From Paenibacillus sp. sptzw28 (GTDB lineage Bacteria > Bacillota > Bacilli > Paenibacillales > Paenibacillaceae): a DNA stretch of 64,000 nt. The number at the start of each line of letters is the position of its first letter. Position 1 is the stretch's first letter. The position numbers and the translations under genes were made by a program. Under the pieces are notes generated by a model. It was not told where the DNA came from and made no database searches. It was given only the letters and a program-made list of their open reading frames with translations. The stretch spans positions 5,561,501 through 5,625,500 of the forward strand of contig NZ_CP080545.1 in the NCBI RefSeq assembly GCF_019550795.1, read 5' to 3'. Positions 8,742 through 18,618 of this stretch are shown in pieces.

Positions 8742-9593
8742 TTATACCACCTCCTGGGCGTTGCTCCGGAATTCATTGGGTGTAATCCCATATTCCTTCT
8801 TAAAGGCGCGATAAAACGAACGCAGACTGTTAAATCCTGAGTCGAACGCAATCTCTGTTACCGGGTTCGAGGTAGATAGCAGCAGCACCTGGGCAAGGGC
8901 TAGGCGCCGGCCGTTCACATAATCCCGAAATGATGTATGGAGCTGCTCAGAGAAGATTCGTGAGATAAGAAATTTGCTGACCCCCACTTCTCTTGCAAGC
9001 ATATCCAGGGTTACAGGCTCCAGGAAGTGAAGGTCCACATAGGCAAGGATCCTTTGAATACTGTCCAGATCCTGGGTGTATTCTATTTTCTTCAGAGATA
9101 ATAATGGAAGCACATGTCCTAATACCACAGAGGTGTACGCCCTCAGCAAACGGTTATCGCAATTTCCCTTATATTGTTCATGCAATGCTTTCAGCATGTT
9201 CGAGACGTTATCAATCAAGTGTTCCTTGGGAATCATCGGGTTGTTTGGAATATGCCTCGTTAAATCCCCTGTGAAATCCCCTGGGAATGCAGCATCGAAA
9301 AAAACGAGCTGGATCCGACTGCTCTCTGTTGTTTTGTAGCTGTGGGGTTGGTTGGGAAAAATAACTACCATGTCTCCTTCAGACAGAATATATTCCTGCT
9401 GATCGATGGTAATATGGATCTTGCCGGATAGGACTATTGTGATTTCAACGTGTTTATGCAGATGAAGGGGATAGGTATTATTGGTGGATATGAAAGTGTG
9501 AAACGATTGATGACGATGCTGATATTGGATTTTCACTTCTGAGCCCCCATAGAGGTAATCTGACTTCCCTACAAGCAGTGAAGTGCTTCTCAT
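8742..9593 (-). CDS. AraC family regulator with N-terminal cupin
   Basis: 283 residues. The N-terminal 100 residues form a cupin-type sensor (TYPLHLHKHVEITIVLSGK, SEGDMVVIFPNQPHSY). The C-terminal 100 residues form two helix-turn-helix units (LDMLAREVGVSKFLISRIFS, and NPVTEIAFDSGFNSLRSFYR followed by AFKKEYGITPNEFR). It is divergent from the pectate lyase gene, so an activator of pectin use that responds to a sugar is likely. The start codon lacks a good ribosome site, so its exact position is uncertain. Confidence 0.88.
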   Translation of the reverse strand: MRSTSLLVGKSDYLYGGSEVKIQYQHRHQSFHTFISTNNTYPLHLHKHVEITIVLSGKIHITIDQQEYILSEGDMVVIFPNQPHSYKTTESSRIQLVFFDAAFPGDFTGDLTRHIPNNPMIPKEHLIDNVSNMLKALHEQYKGNCDNRLLRAYTSVVLGHVLPLLSLKKIEYTQDLDSIQRILAYVDLHFLEPVTLDMLAREVGVSKFLISRIFSEQLHTSFRDYVNGRRLALAQVLLLSTSNPVTEIAFDSGFNSLRSFYRAFKKEYGITPNEFRSNAQEVV

Positions 9594-9632
9594 CTCTTCT
9601 AGAATAAAACCTTAATTCTATACTACAGTACA

Positions 9633-9680
9633 TTGGCACAAGTACAAGAATTGGCGCAAAAAAAATTTTTTTTGGCAGGT
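9633..9680 (+). promoter_or_regulatory. candidate AraC-type operator: three TTGGC direct repeats
   Basis: TTGGCAC (9633), TTGGCGC (9651) and TTGGCAG (9672) lie 18 and 21 bases apart, about two helical turns, in the shared region between the AraC and pectate lyase genes. Direct repeats at this spacing are typical AraC-family sites. Confidence 0.4.
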
Positions 9681-9799
9681 GCGAATTATCTGCAAGGTAT
9701 AAAATGATGGAAAGTAAGCAGCATGAGGCTTACTACATTTTTCAATAGGGAAGGGAGGATGTATAACAGGGCTGCAGATGAATCACGGAAGCCGCATCC

Positions 9800-12340
9800 A
9801 TGTTATACAGAAACCAGATGAAAAGTAAGGATAAGAGATTCAGAAGAGTCATGGCCGTCATCTTAAGTATTGCGATTGCAATTTCACTAGGGGTACTGCC
9901 TGGTGGCACGGGTTTAGCGCAATCAATTGAAAGCGGTTCCACCAGCGCGCCCATCGCCGCTTTTCCCGGTGCGGAAGGTGGTGGCGCCTATACCAGTGGC
10001 GGCCGCGGCGGTGACGTATATATCGTAACCACCCTTGAGGATTATAGAGATAATGAAGTGCCTGTCCAAGGGTCCCTTCGTCACGGAATTCTATCTACCC
10101 CGGCAGAGGGTCGTACGATTGTTTTTAACGTATCAGGAACGATTGAACTAGAGAGTTCCTTAAGATTCAAGAACATCAAGAACCTGACCATCGCCGGGCA
10201 AACCGCGCCGGGTAACGGCATTACTATCGCAGGATGGGAAACCAATATCAGTAATTCCGAGAACATCATTATCCGGTATATCTCCTTCCGTCCAGGTGCA
10301 ACGAATGTATTTAACGGCAGTGATTCCATGGATGCCTTGTGGGGAAGAGACAACAAACAATTCATCCTTGATCATTGTTCCTTCAGCTGGAACACGGATG
10401 AGACCCTTTCCACATACAGGGGCGAGAACGGTACCATTCAGTGGTCTATTATTTCAGAAAGCTTGACGCTCTCGGGGCATTCGAAGGGCAGACATGGCTA
10501 CGGCGGTATTGCAGGCGGAGACAAGACCACCTACCATCACAATATTTATCTGAACCATACCTCACGTAATCCAAGACTCGGCGGCGGTTATGCCGGTGCT
10601 GCTAATGCAGACCGTGTAGCCGTGGTTCAATTCTCCAACAATGTAATCTATAACTGGGGCTTTAATGGGGTTTATGGCGGCGGCTATACTTTTACCAATT
10701 ATATGAACAATATTCTGATAGCGGGACCGGGAACAAGAGACAATGTTGCCAATCGGGTTATCGATGCAGGGGAACGTGGTAGGCTTGGCGGTTTCTACAT
10801 CTCCGGGAATAGAATTAACGGTGAGAATACAGGCCTGCTCGATGGATCGTCAGAGCACGTCAAGTTTTCCGGCGACATTAGCGGAATTAATAAAACAACT
10901 ATCGCAGCAGAACCGTATCTATCCGCAGACAGCACAGGAATCAATAACGGGATTACCAATCCGGCGTTTGACGATTATGTTCTGAACGGTGTAGAGGATG
11001 CTAATGACCAATTGCTGAAAACCATTTTACAGCAGGCAGGCGCAACCTATCCGCGTCGTGATGCCATTGATGCAAGAGTGGTAGCAGAAGTGAAAAAGGG
11101 ACTTGGAAGATATATCAATACCGAACATGAAGTTGGCGGATACATCTCGGACTTTGGTGTCATTGAAGAACAGCGCGGCGCTGATTTCGATACGAATCAC
11201 AACGGTATTGCCGACGCATGGGAGAAGGAACAAGGGATCTGGGGCACCGAGGATGCCTATAAAACCATTACAGACAGCGGCTATACCTGGCTTGAGCTTT
11301 ATATTAACGGTCTTGTAGATATGGGACATGCAGCTGAAAATCCTGATGTAAAACTGATGACACCGGAGAACAATGCACAGTTTGCATTAGGCGAAGCGAT
11401 ACCCGTGAAAATTAAAGCTTCCTCCGAATTCGGACACCGTATTGAAAAGGTGGCGGTATACAATGGTTCCGAGTATCTGGGTGACGCAGTATTTGATGGT
11501 ACCAAGTATGAATACACGATCAAGGGGCTTCAGGATGCTTCTTACTATATTTCCGCAAGAATTACCGATTCAGAAGGAAATCAGACACAAACCACTGCCG
11601 CCAATATTCATATCAACACAGACAGCAGTACATTAGCTTCCGGAGGCTGGTCATCGGCTGACATCGGCACTCCAGACATCCAAGGTTCTGCAAGCCTGAC
11701 AGACAACGTGATCACCGTCAAAGGAAACGGAAAGCTAGGCATGAGCGAAGGCAGCACGGAACAATCAGAAGAATCGGACGCTTCCAAGGATGATTTCCAT
11801 TTCGTCTATAAGGAAGTGACTGGAGACATGGAGATCACTGCCAAGCTGGAGGAAATCGGATCCGTTGACAACCATGCATTCACAGGCCTGATGGTTCGCG
11901 ATGACCTGATAGATGACAGCGCAACCGCTGCCCTGGGACTTTCCTGGGTGAAGATCTCCAAAGCTACCAGCTGGTCAACCTATCTGGCAGGTAGGGAAAC
12001 CAAGGGTGGAGACTTTAATGAAATGACCGAAACGCTGGACAACGTTTCTAATGCCGCCAAGGCAGGCATACCGCTTGTAGCAGACATTCCATTCAAGATT
12101 GGCGGTGTCGAACAGGGCTACTGGCTCAAGCTTGTCCGCAAGGGCGATACCTTTTATGCTTATGGCTCCATTAACGGTAATGAATGGACACCGATCGGTG
12201 AGAAAACCGTAGCGATGGAGGGTTCGGTGTATGTTGGTTTTGCCGTAGACAGCAATGATGTTGCCAATGATATCGAGCAGTTGAACTATGCGAAGTTCTC
12301 AAATGTTAGTCTACTGCTAGACGATTTGGGTTCGCATTAA
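9800..12340 (+). CDS. secreted multidomain pectate lyase (PL1-like)
   Basis: 846 residues. A signal peptide covers about residues 1-41 (basic start, hydrophobic core, cleavage near GLAQ); the start could be the ATG at 9800 or the MKSK start at 9818. The parallel beta-helix domain (residues about 50-430) has LTIAGQTAPGNGITIAG, the DHCSFSWNTDETLS segment and SRNPRLGGG, whose Arg fits the PL1 catalytic position. An EF-hand-like loop follows (DTNHNGIADAWE), then an Ig-like domain and a C-terminal sandwich of DUF1349 type. It is predicted to cut pectate outside the cell and is divergent from an AraC regulator. Confidence 0.88.
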   Translation: MLYRNQMKSKDKRFRRVMAVILSIAIAISLGVLPGGTGLAQSIESGSTSAPIAAFPGAEGGGAYTSGGRGGDVYIVTTLEDYRDNEVPVQGSLRHGILSTPAEGRTIVFNVSGTIELESSLRFKNIKNLTIAGQTAPGNGITIAGWETNISNSENIIIRYISFRPGATNVFNGSDSMDALWGRDNKQFILDHCSFSWNTDETLSTYRGENGTIQWSIISESLTLSGHSKGRHGYGGIAGGDKTTYHHNIYLNHTSRNPRLGGGYAGAANADRVAVVQFSNNVIYNWGFNGVYGGGYTFTNYMNNILIAGPGTRDNVANRVIDAGERGRLGGFYISGNRINGENTGLLDGSSEHVKFSGDISGINKTTIAAEPYLSADSTGINNGITNPAFDDYVLNGVEDANDQLLKTILQQAGATYPRRDAIDARVVAEVKKGLGRYINTEHEVGGYISDFGVIEEQRGADFDTNHNGIADAWEKEQGIWGTEDAYKTITDSGYTWLELYINGLVDMGHAAENPDVKLMTPENNAQFALGEAIPVKIKASSEFGHRIEKVAVYNGSEYLGDAVFDGTKYEYTIKGLQDASYYISARITDSEGNQTQTTAANIHINTDSSTLASGGWSSADIGTPDIQGSASLTDNVITVKGNGKLGMSEGSTEQSEESDASKDDFHFVYKEVTGDMEITAKLEEIGSVDNHAFTGLMVRDDLIDDSATAALGLSWVKISKATSWSTYLAGRETKGGDFNEMTETLDNVSNAAKAGIPLVADIPFKIGGVEQGYWLKLVRKGDTFYAYGSINGNEWTPIGEKTVAMEGSVYVGFAVDSNDVANDIEQLNYAKFSNVSLLLDDLGSH

Positions 12341-12378
12341 AGGCATTCTACTCCTTATACTTCATAACAAATATCTAA

Positions 12379-12417
12379 CCCTGATTACACCAGAATTGGT
12401 TAATCAGGGTTTTTGTT
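12379..12417 (+). terminator. Rho-independent terminator after pectate lyase
   Basis: CCCTGATTA and TAATCAGGG form a nine-pair stem, followed by TTTTTGTT. Confidence 0.9.
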
Positions 12418-12565
12418 AATAAACACACAGTCTTTGGCCACAACCTTGACCTTTCGCCCCAACCGACTTGTCTGTCTGGTACATAAAGCCCCTTCCTTCT
12501 GGCTATATTAACAACTGGAAATCAATAACAACTGTACTTTGGTTCAGCGGGAGGAAGGCATTTCC

Positions 12566-13927
12566 ATGGATAATGTAGTTCTGGCGAGGTCCCTGTTCGG
12601 GTCATCGATGGCTTTTCATATCATTTTTGCAACGCTTGGTGTCGGCATTCCATTCATGATCGTCTTAGCCGAAATCATGTTTCAGGCAACAAAAAATAAC
12701 CATTACGCAATACTGGCAAAACGGTGGACCAAAGGCTTTGCGATCATTCTCGGAGTTGCGATTCCTTCCGGGACCATCGTCGGTGTTATGCTGTCGCTGC
12801 TATTCCCCGGCTTTATGGAAATTGTCGGTCAGGTTATAGCCGTTCCGTTTCAGATTGAGATCTGGGCATTTCTTCTGGAAGCCCTGTTTATGTCGATCTA
12901 CGTCTATGCAGCGGATCGTCTTCCGCCGGCTCTGCGCGTAATTAGTGTTATCTTCGTCGCGTTCGGCGCAAGCATGTCCGCAGTCTTGATTACGGATGCC
13001 CATGCCTGGATGAATACGCCCAGAGGCTTTGATTTGGTAGACGGCAAAGTAACGAATGTCGATCCGATCGCGGCGATCTTCAGTCCAAGTCTGGCAACGA
13101 CAACGACTCACGTCCTCTCGTCCGCTTACATGACGGGTGCCTTCATCATCGTTTCCTTAGCCTCATACAAGCTGCTGAGCGGCAAAAGATCAGCCGAAGA
13201 GCGCGAGTTTCACTCCCGCAGCCTTCTGCTCGGACTTATTGTCGGCGGAGCGTTCTCGCTGTTCACCGCGCTAAACGGTCATGCCACAGCCCAAATGCTC
13301 CATCATTATCAGCCGGAGAAGCTCGCTGCCGCGGAAGGTTTATTCGAGACGACAAGCCACGCGCCGCTTGCCGTATTCGGAGTGCCGAATCCGGCAAGCG
13401 GAGAGGTCGAGGGCGGTCTCGAAATTCCGGGGGCGCTGAGCTTTCTGGCAGGCAACAGCTTCGATACTGTCGTGAAGGGGCTGAACGAATATCCGCGTGA
13501 ACTCTGGCCTCCGCTTTACATTCATACATTATTCAATATTATGGTGGTCATCGGCATGCTTCTGATCGGACTTTCCTTCGGTGCCCTGATTTGGAAGTTT
13601 GTTATGAAGAGAACGCTGCCCAAATGGTTTCTTCGGCTGCTCGTCAGCTCGGGCGCACTGTCTTTGATCGGCATTGAAACGGGCTGGATCTTCAGCTGCT
13701 CGGGGCGGCAGCCGTGGACCATTTATCACATGCAGCTAACGGTGGACGCCGCAACCAAAACAGGCAACCTGGGTCTGCTTTTTGGCCTGTTCCTGGGTAT
13801 CTATATCGTATTGCTGTTTGTAACGGCCATCGTTCTCAGGCACTACTTTAAGCGTCATCCCGTGACTAAGGACTTGATTGCACATGCGACCAGCAGAGAG
13901 AACAACGAGGTGCAAACAAATGGCTGA
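12566..13927 (+). CDS. cydA: cytochrome bd-type oxidase subunit I
   Basis: 453 residues from the ATG at 12566, which has GGAGGAAGG 8 bases upstream; an earlier in-frame start is less likely. It is a membrane protein with about nine helices. The N-terminus LARSLFGSSMAFHIIFATLG contains the conserved His of the b595/d site, and GRQPWTIYHM is the subunit I signature. The quinol-binding loop is short. It catalyses quinol oxidation with oxygen reduction. The start of the subunit II gene overlaps its end by eight bases. It resembles the second bd oxidase of Bacillus (YthA). Confidence 0.93.
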   Translation: MDNVVLARSLFGSSMAFHIIFATLGVGIPFMIVLAEIMFQATKNNHYAILAKRWTKGFAIILGVAIPSGTIVGVMLSLLFPGFMEIVGQVIAVPFQIEIWAFLLEALFMSIYVYAADRLPPALRVISVIFVAFGASMSAVLITDAHAWMNTPRGFDLVDGKVTNVDPIAAIFSPSLATTTTHVLSSAYMTGAFIIVSLASYKLLSGKRSAEEREFHSRSLLLGLIVGGAFSLFTALNGHATAQMLHHYQPEKLAAAEGLFETTSHAPLAVFGVPNPASGEVEGGLEIPGALSFLAGNSFDTVVKGLNEYPRELWPPLYIHTLFNIMVVIGMLLIGLSFGALIWKFVMKRTLPKWFLRLLVSSGALSLIGIETGWIFSCSGRQPWTIYHMQLTVDAATKTGNLGLLFGLFLGIYIVLLFVTAIVLRHYFKRHPVTKDLIAHATSRENNEVQTNG

Positions 13928-14945
13928 ATCGACGATTGCCATCCTGTTCGTCTGGCTGCTGCTGTTCGTGTATTCCATTCTCGGTTCCGTTGATTTCGGC
14001 GCAGGCTTCTGGGGCATGATTTTCGGCAGGCACAGCACTACCAATGCAGGTGCATTAGCCAGCAGGTTTCTGTCGCCCACCTGGGAAGTAACCAATACAT
14101 TCCTTGTCATGGTTGTCGTTGCGCTTGTCGGTTTTTTTCCAACCGCCGTAGCCATGCTGGGAACCGCGCTGATTCTTCCGATCAGTCTTGCCCTGTTCCT
14201 GCTGCTCATTCGCAGCAGCTTTATGGTCTACGCGTATTCCTCGAAATTCTACGGAAAGCAGCTCACCTTGGTATCCGGTATTACGGGACTGCTTATTCCG
14301 GGACTGCTGATCAGCGTGCTGCCGATCTCACTCGGGGGCTTCATTGACATCGTCTTGGGGGTGCCGACTTTGTATTTCGGCAAACTGCTTGCTTCACCGA
14401 CGCTTTGGTCTCATCTGGGCTTTGGTTTATCATCCGAGTTATTCTTGGCCGCCTTGTTTCTGTCCGATTATTCCCATGAATCCAGCGATGACAATGCCTA
14501 CATGCTGTATCGCAGAGCCGCACTGTGGCTGGGGCCGTTCACGCTGTTCTTCGCGATCGTTACCATCTACACGATGGCGCCCGATGCCCGCTGGATCGTG
14601 GAAGGCATCGAGCAGAACGCTATCTGGTTTATGCTGTCGATTGTATCGTTTACGGTGGGGTATAATGCTTTAGTCTGGTTCCCGAGCAGAAGCTTCCCCG
14701 GAATTCCAAGAGTCGCGTTCACTGCGATCATCATTCAGTACGTGTTCGCCAGCATCGGGTATGGATTCGCCCACCATCCCTATATTATTTATCCGTACCT
14801 GACGGTGGAACAGGGCTTCACGAACTCCAGCACATTCCGGGCTCTTGTTGTTGCTTATACGGCAGGATTACTTATCCTCGGCCCTGCCTTTTATTTGTTC
14901 TGGAAGCTGTTTCTTAAGGATAAGCGGTATTTGCGTCAGGAGTAA
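13920..14945 (+). CDS. cydB: cytochrome bd-type oxidase subunit II
   Basis: 341 residues from the ATG at 13920, inside the end of cydA, with GAGGTG upstream. About eight or nine membrane helices; the N-terminal VWLLLFVYSILGSVDFGAGF is the subunit II signature. No cydC/cydD assembly transporter follows, as is common for the YthAB-like type. No terminator is seen after it. Confidence 0.9.
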   Translation: MAESTIAILFVWLLLFVYSILGSVDFGAGFWGMIFGRHSTTNAGALASRFLSPTWEVTNTFLVMVVVALVGFFPTAVAMLGTALILPISLALFLLLIRSSFMVYAYSSKFYGKQLTLVSGITGLLIPGLLISVLPISLGGFIDIVLGVPTLYFGKLLASPTLWSHLGFGLSSELFLAALFLSDYSHESSDDNAYMLYRRAALWLGPFTLFFAIVTIYTMAPDARWIVEGIEQNAIWFMLSIVSFTVGYNALVWFPSRSFPGIPRVAFTAIIIQYVFASIGYGFAHHPYIIYPYLTVEQGFTNSSTFRALVVAYTAGLLILGPAFYLFWKLFLKDKRYLRQE

Positions 14946-14975
14946 CCGAGTGCTGAAGAAAATCGATTGCGAAGG

Positions 14976-15059
14976 GGCTATGCATTGGCGGACATCAACG
15001 AAAAGCGCCATGATTTGTCGTATACATACGACCTCGCCAACCGGCTCGTGCGGGTTTAG
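14976..15059 (+). pseudogene. YD-repeat (RHS-like) fragment
   Basis: A 27-residue open stretch ends at TAG and contains YTYDLANRLVRV preceded by DINEKRHDL, a typical YD repeat of RHS or TcC proteins. Nothing else of such a gene is present, so this is a scar, perhaps from an earlier insertion at the edge of the mobile island. Confidence 0.5.
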
Positions 15060-15172
15060 GATTCGACATTTTTCTCTATTCCCTCCAGGTATCGACTAAT
15101 TATTAATTCACAAACACAGGAGCGAGACGGGCGCTGTATTATTCTGCACCCTTCCATTTTAGTAACACTGAA

Positions 15173-15340
15173 CACTCCACATGCACTGTATGCGGTTTCA
15201 TCCCTGATTCTGATAGAATCTGTTATAGCCCGCTTAAGCCTTGATTTTACTGGGTTTTTGGTTTTCGCTTTCGTTCTGATTGGATCTTTAAGGATGGTTT
15301 ATGTTACTCTTTATCACCAGTTTAACACCAATATATCACC
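15173..15340. repeat. left island repeat, rlmD 3'-end-like attachment site
   Basis: It is similar along its length to 23570-23735: both share CACTCCACATGCAC, TATGCGG, GAATCTGTTATA, CCTTGATTT, ACTGGGTTTTT and TTAACACCAAT. On the minus strand it reads KPHTVHVECSVLL followed by a stop at 15139, like the end of RlmD/RumA 23S rRNA methyltransferases, a known integration target. Same orientation as the right copy. Confidence 0.55.
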
Positions 15341-15471
15341 TTCGAAAGTATTGTGTAGTCTACAATCGGCAACGCATGCGATTTGTCCAAAAAAGCAGTT
15401 ATCATTCATTCTTAGTCTATACGGTATATGATAAACTATTAATATTAAAAAAAAACTTTTGGGTGGTTTGT

Positions 15472-17136
15472 ATGACTATAAGAATTCAACAAGTACCATA
15501 TGGTAATGAATTGGCTAAGTTCGCTAATTCCGCCATCTTTTCTTTAAAGGTAACTTCTCCGTATATAACATTCAAAGGTATACAATTCATATTGCAATCA
15601 GAAATAGCCCCGAAGATCATTACAAGGGTTACAGCTTCCAACTTAAGCTCATACGCTTTAGAAGGCAAAGCTTTAAAGCATCTTCTTGTTTTGGGTGCTG
15701 AGATAAGATCAATCCCAAATCTTCATGCGAAATTATATCTTGTTGATGAAACCAAGGGAATTATCACCAGCTCTAACCTAACTGCCTCTGGATTTTCCAC
15801 AAATGTTGAATTAGGTATTTATTTTGAAAATGAAGATCAATTATTTCAAGCTACAAATAGTTTTTTTAATACATTATGGGCAAAAGCATCTCCAGTAACG
15901 CTCGAATCTTTGGAAAAGCTAGAAAACCAGATAAAATCAATAAAACATGTAAATGGGATTTACCGAAACGATGAGTTGATTGATGAGGAAGATATCATAC
16001 CAGTTCCAGCGATCGGAAACTTGGTTTACAATGTTAAAGAGGAAAAAAGTGAAAACACACACCATACAGAACATTTACAATTTCACTACGAAGAGCGTGA
16101 CGAAACTGGTGACTATTTTGCACCATTACCCACAAACGTCTATCCACTGATAGATAACCTGAAATCTTCTGATGACAGGAGAATACAAACAGTTATAAAT
16201 TCACTAGCTCTATCATCAAGTGATGACTTTGCTCAATGGATAGAGAACTTATCTAATAAAGAATTTGATTATTTGGTCTCTCCGAAATCTTTATATCCAT
16301 ATAAAAGATATGTGATCAGAAAAATTATTAAGGATGGAAGTGCGTTGCACTTAGGGCTATTAATTAAGTACCTGGTGTGTGACATTTCTAAGGAGAATCA
16401 ATTGATTATTTATAACGATGATGTAACTGCCAGAGTACGATTATTTACAGCTGAAGAGAAATTGGAGCTTGTCGAAGTCTTATCTGAAGTAGTGGAATTC
16501 TTAATAAAATATATTAATATTGGTCAAATTGATCGGAGGAAAAATTTTTCCAAACCCAACTTAGACAAAATAAATAAATTTATAAAGATATGTGGAGGAC
16601 CAACTAATAACATTAACATTACTAATAAAGAAGATATTGAATCTGAGAAAAAAAACGTTATTCCTGGTTACCAAGAAATAAAAAGAAAACGGGAAGCACT
16701 TGGAGATAATTTTTGGGATTATGCTGAACAATTTTTCTACGATCTTGGCTCGGGATGCTGGAATAATCATTTATCATCAATTAATTCATTGTTTAAGGAA
16801 TTAGAAAAAATTAACCTCTCGATTGAGCAAAAAAAACTTTTAAGGAACTTGGCTAATAACATAGTCAAATCAATGGAAGAGACTATTGATAATGTTACTC
16901 AAAAACTAATTAAAGATTTCACAAGGATGACACTTAACAAAGAGCTTACCTCTTCAGAAAATGAACAGTTAAAAATAGCATTTGATGAACTTAAATATTC
17001 AACTGGTCGATTAGTACAAATTTTCGGACAGTGGACGAAAAGTAAGCGGATCGAAAAAGAATTGAACGTGAAAAAGAAACTGGACTTTTTAAGTACCTAT
17101 TTCTTGACAATTAATACAATAAAAAAATGGAAATAG
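15472..17136 (+). CDS. PLD-like nuclease-domain protein, possible defence gene
   Basis: 554 residues from the ATG at 15472 (GGTGG site upstream); the frame is open further up but has no ribosome site there. The N-terminal 130 residues carry one HKD motif, H85-x-K87-x4-D92, followed by SSNLTASGF, which is typical of PLD-like nucleases that act as dimers. The remaining 400 residues are AT-rich, mostly helical and unknown. Single-HKD proteins with long C-terminal parts occur in restriction and other defence systems. Codon use is much more AT-rich than in the left 15 kb. A hairpin without T-run follows at 17164-17188. Confidence 0.65.
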   Translation: MTIRIQQVPYGNELAKFANSAIFSLKVTSPYITFKGIQFILQSEIAPKIITRVTASNLSSYALEGKALKHLLVLGAEIRSIPNLHAKLYLVDETKGIITSSNLTASGFSTNVELGIYFENEDQLFQATNSFFNTLWAKASPVTLESLEKLENQIKSIKHVNGIYRNDELIDEEDIIPVPAIGNLVYNVKEEKSENTHHTEHLQFHYEERDETGDYFAPLPTNVYPLIDNLKSSDDRRIQTVINSLALSSSDDFAQWIENLSNKEFDYLVSPKSLYPYKRYVIRKIIKDGSALHLGLLIKYLVCDISKENQLIIYNDDVTARVRLFTAEEKLELVEVLSEVVEFLIKYINIGQIDRRKNFSKPNLDKINKFIKICGGPTNNINITNKEDIESEKKNVIPGYQEIKRKREALGDNFWDYAEQFFYDLGSGCWNNHLSSINSLFKELEKINLSIEQKKLLRNLANNIVKSMEETIDNVTQKLIKDFTRMTLNKELTSSENEQLKIAFDELKYSTGRLVQIFGQWTKSKRIEKELNVKKKLDFLSTYFLTINTIKKWK

Positions 17137-17356
17137 TTCAATGAAACGAGCATACAAAAGGAGTAGGTTAGGGGCAACCCCTAATCTAATCCATCGCCGA
17201 CGAATCGTTCAAGTATTTGGAGTGTGGATGGTGGGAATGGCGGTGGATTGTAAAATACCGCTGCATGCACAGCCAGAAATAGAACTGGTTCTTTCGCCGC
17301 CTAATGTGCGATCCATCTGCTGCAACGGCTACCCTTCGGCTTTCCGTCATACCTCT

Positions 17357-18285
17357 CGTTATTGCCCTTTATGCCAAAGGTGTCAGCACCGTGAGATTCA
17401 GGATCATCTGCAAAATCTGTATGGGATTGAGGTCTCTCCCACCTTTATTTCTAACGTGACCAACAAGATCATCCCCTTGATTAAGGAATGGCAGACCCGG
17501 CCGCTCCAAGGCGTGTAAGCGGTTGTCTTCCTGGATGCCATACACTTCAAGGTGAAGCAAGATGGTGCCATTGTCAATAAAGCCGCCTACATGGTAATCG
17601 GCATCGACCTGGATGGCAACAAGGATGTACTGGGCATGTGGATTGGTGAGAATGAATCCGCCAAGTTCTGGCTCAGCGTTCTAAACGACCTGAGGAACCG
17701 GGGGGTGCAGGATATCCTCATCATCTGTGTCGACAATCTGACCGGTTTTAGCCAAGCCATTCAGGCTTGTTACGCGAAAACGGATATTCAGAAAGTGTAT
17801 CATCCACCAGATCCGGAACTCCACCCGTTACGTCTCTTACAAGGATCTGAAAAAGGTAACAGCTGACCTGAAGCCGATTTACAAAGCAGCGACGGAAGAA
17901 ATGGCAATAGTCGAACTTGATTCTTCGAGGAAACCTGGGGGAATAAGTACCCGCTCATCATTCGCTCTTGGCGCAATAGCTGGGATGAGCTGGCTACCTT
18001 CTTCAAGTACCCACCCGAAATCCGTAAGCTCATTTACACCACCAACATCATCGAGCGTTACCACCGCCAGCTTCGCAAAGTGACGAAGGGAAAAAGTATA
18101 TTTCCGACGGATGAATCCTTGTTGAAAATACTTTGCTTGGCCACCATGGATGTCATACGTAAATGGATAGGCCGTGTTCAAAACTGGGGTCAAATGCTGC
18201 TGCAGCTCTCCGTTTTCTATCCGGACCGCATCGGACAGCATCTGCAATAAAATTTCCCCCTCGGGGGAAGCACGAAAAGAGTTTA
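17357..18285 (+). pseudogene. IS256-family transposase remnant
   Basis: It matches the right two thirds of the IS256 copies at 21692-23042 and 39967-41317, but in opposite orientation. The first 400 or so bases of the element are missing, a TAA interrupts the frame at 17516 and a frameshift follows DIQK, the same shift as in the copy at 21692. The sequence stops within the terminal repeat (GAGTTTAC). Not functional. Confidence 0.85.
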
Positions 18286-18618
18286 CCTTTTCCGTCTTCG
18301 TCCTGTTACGAATCCACACGCGTGCTGTTATCCGCGTGTGCAGATACACCAAAAGTGAATAAAACGGACTCCCGCGCCTTCGCTCGGGCTGTGTCCTTCA
18401 CCCAATACGGGAGTTGTATCAATAATATTTCCAGTTGAGCTTGTTACTTGAGAGATGTAGAAGGATGAAAAAATGACAACTTGTGCATTATTACACCTTG
18501 AAAATATAAAAAAGCTGTCTTGACATCTTGTAGCACCATATTGTTGCGATCGATGCGCTTTCCCATGGATGGTCATTTTCACAGCACTTTATTATTATTT
18601 TTCGTAAGTAGCTAACTG

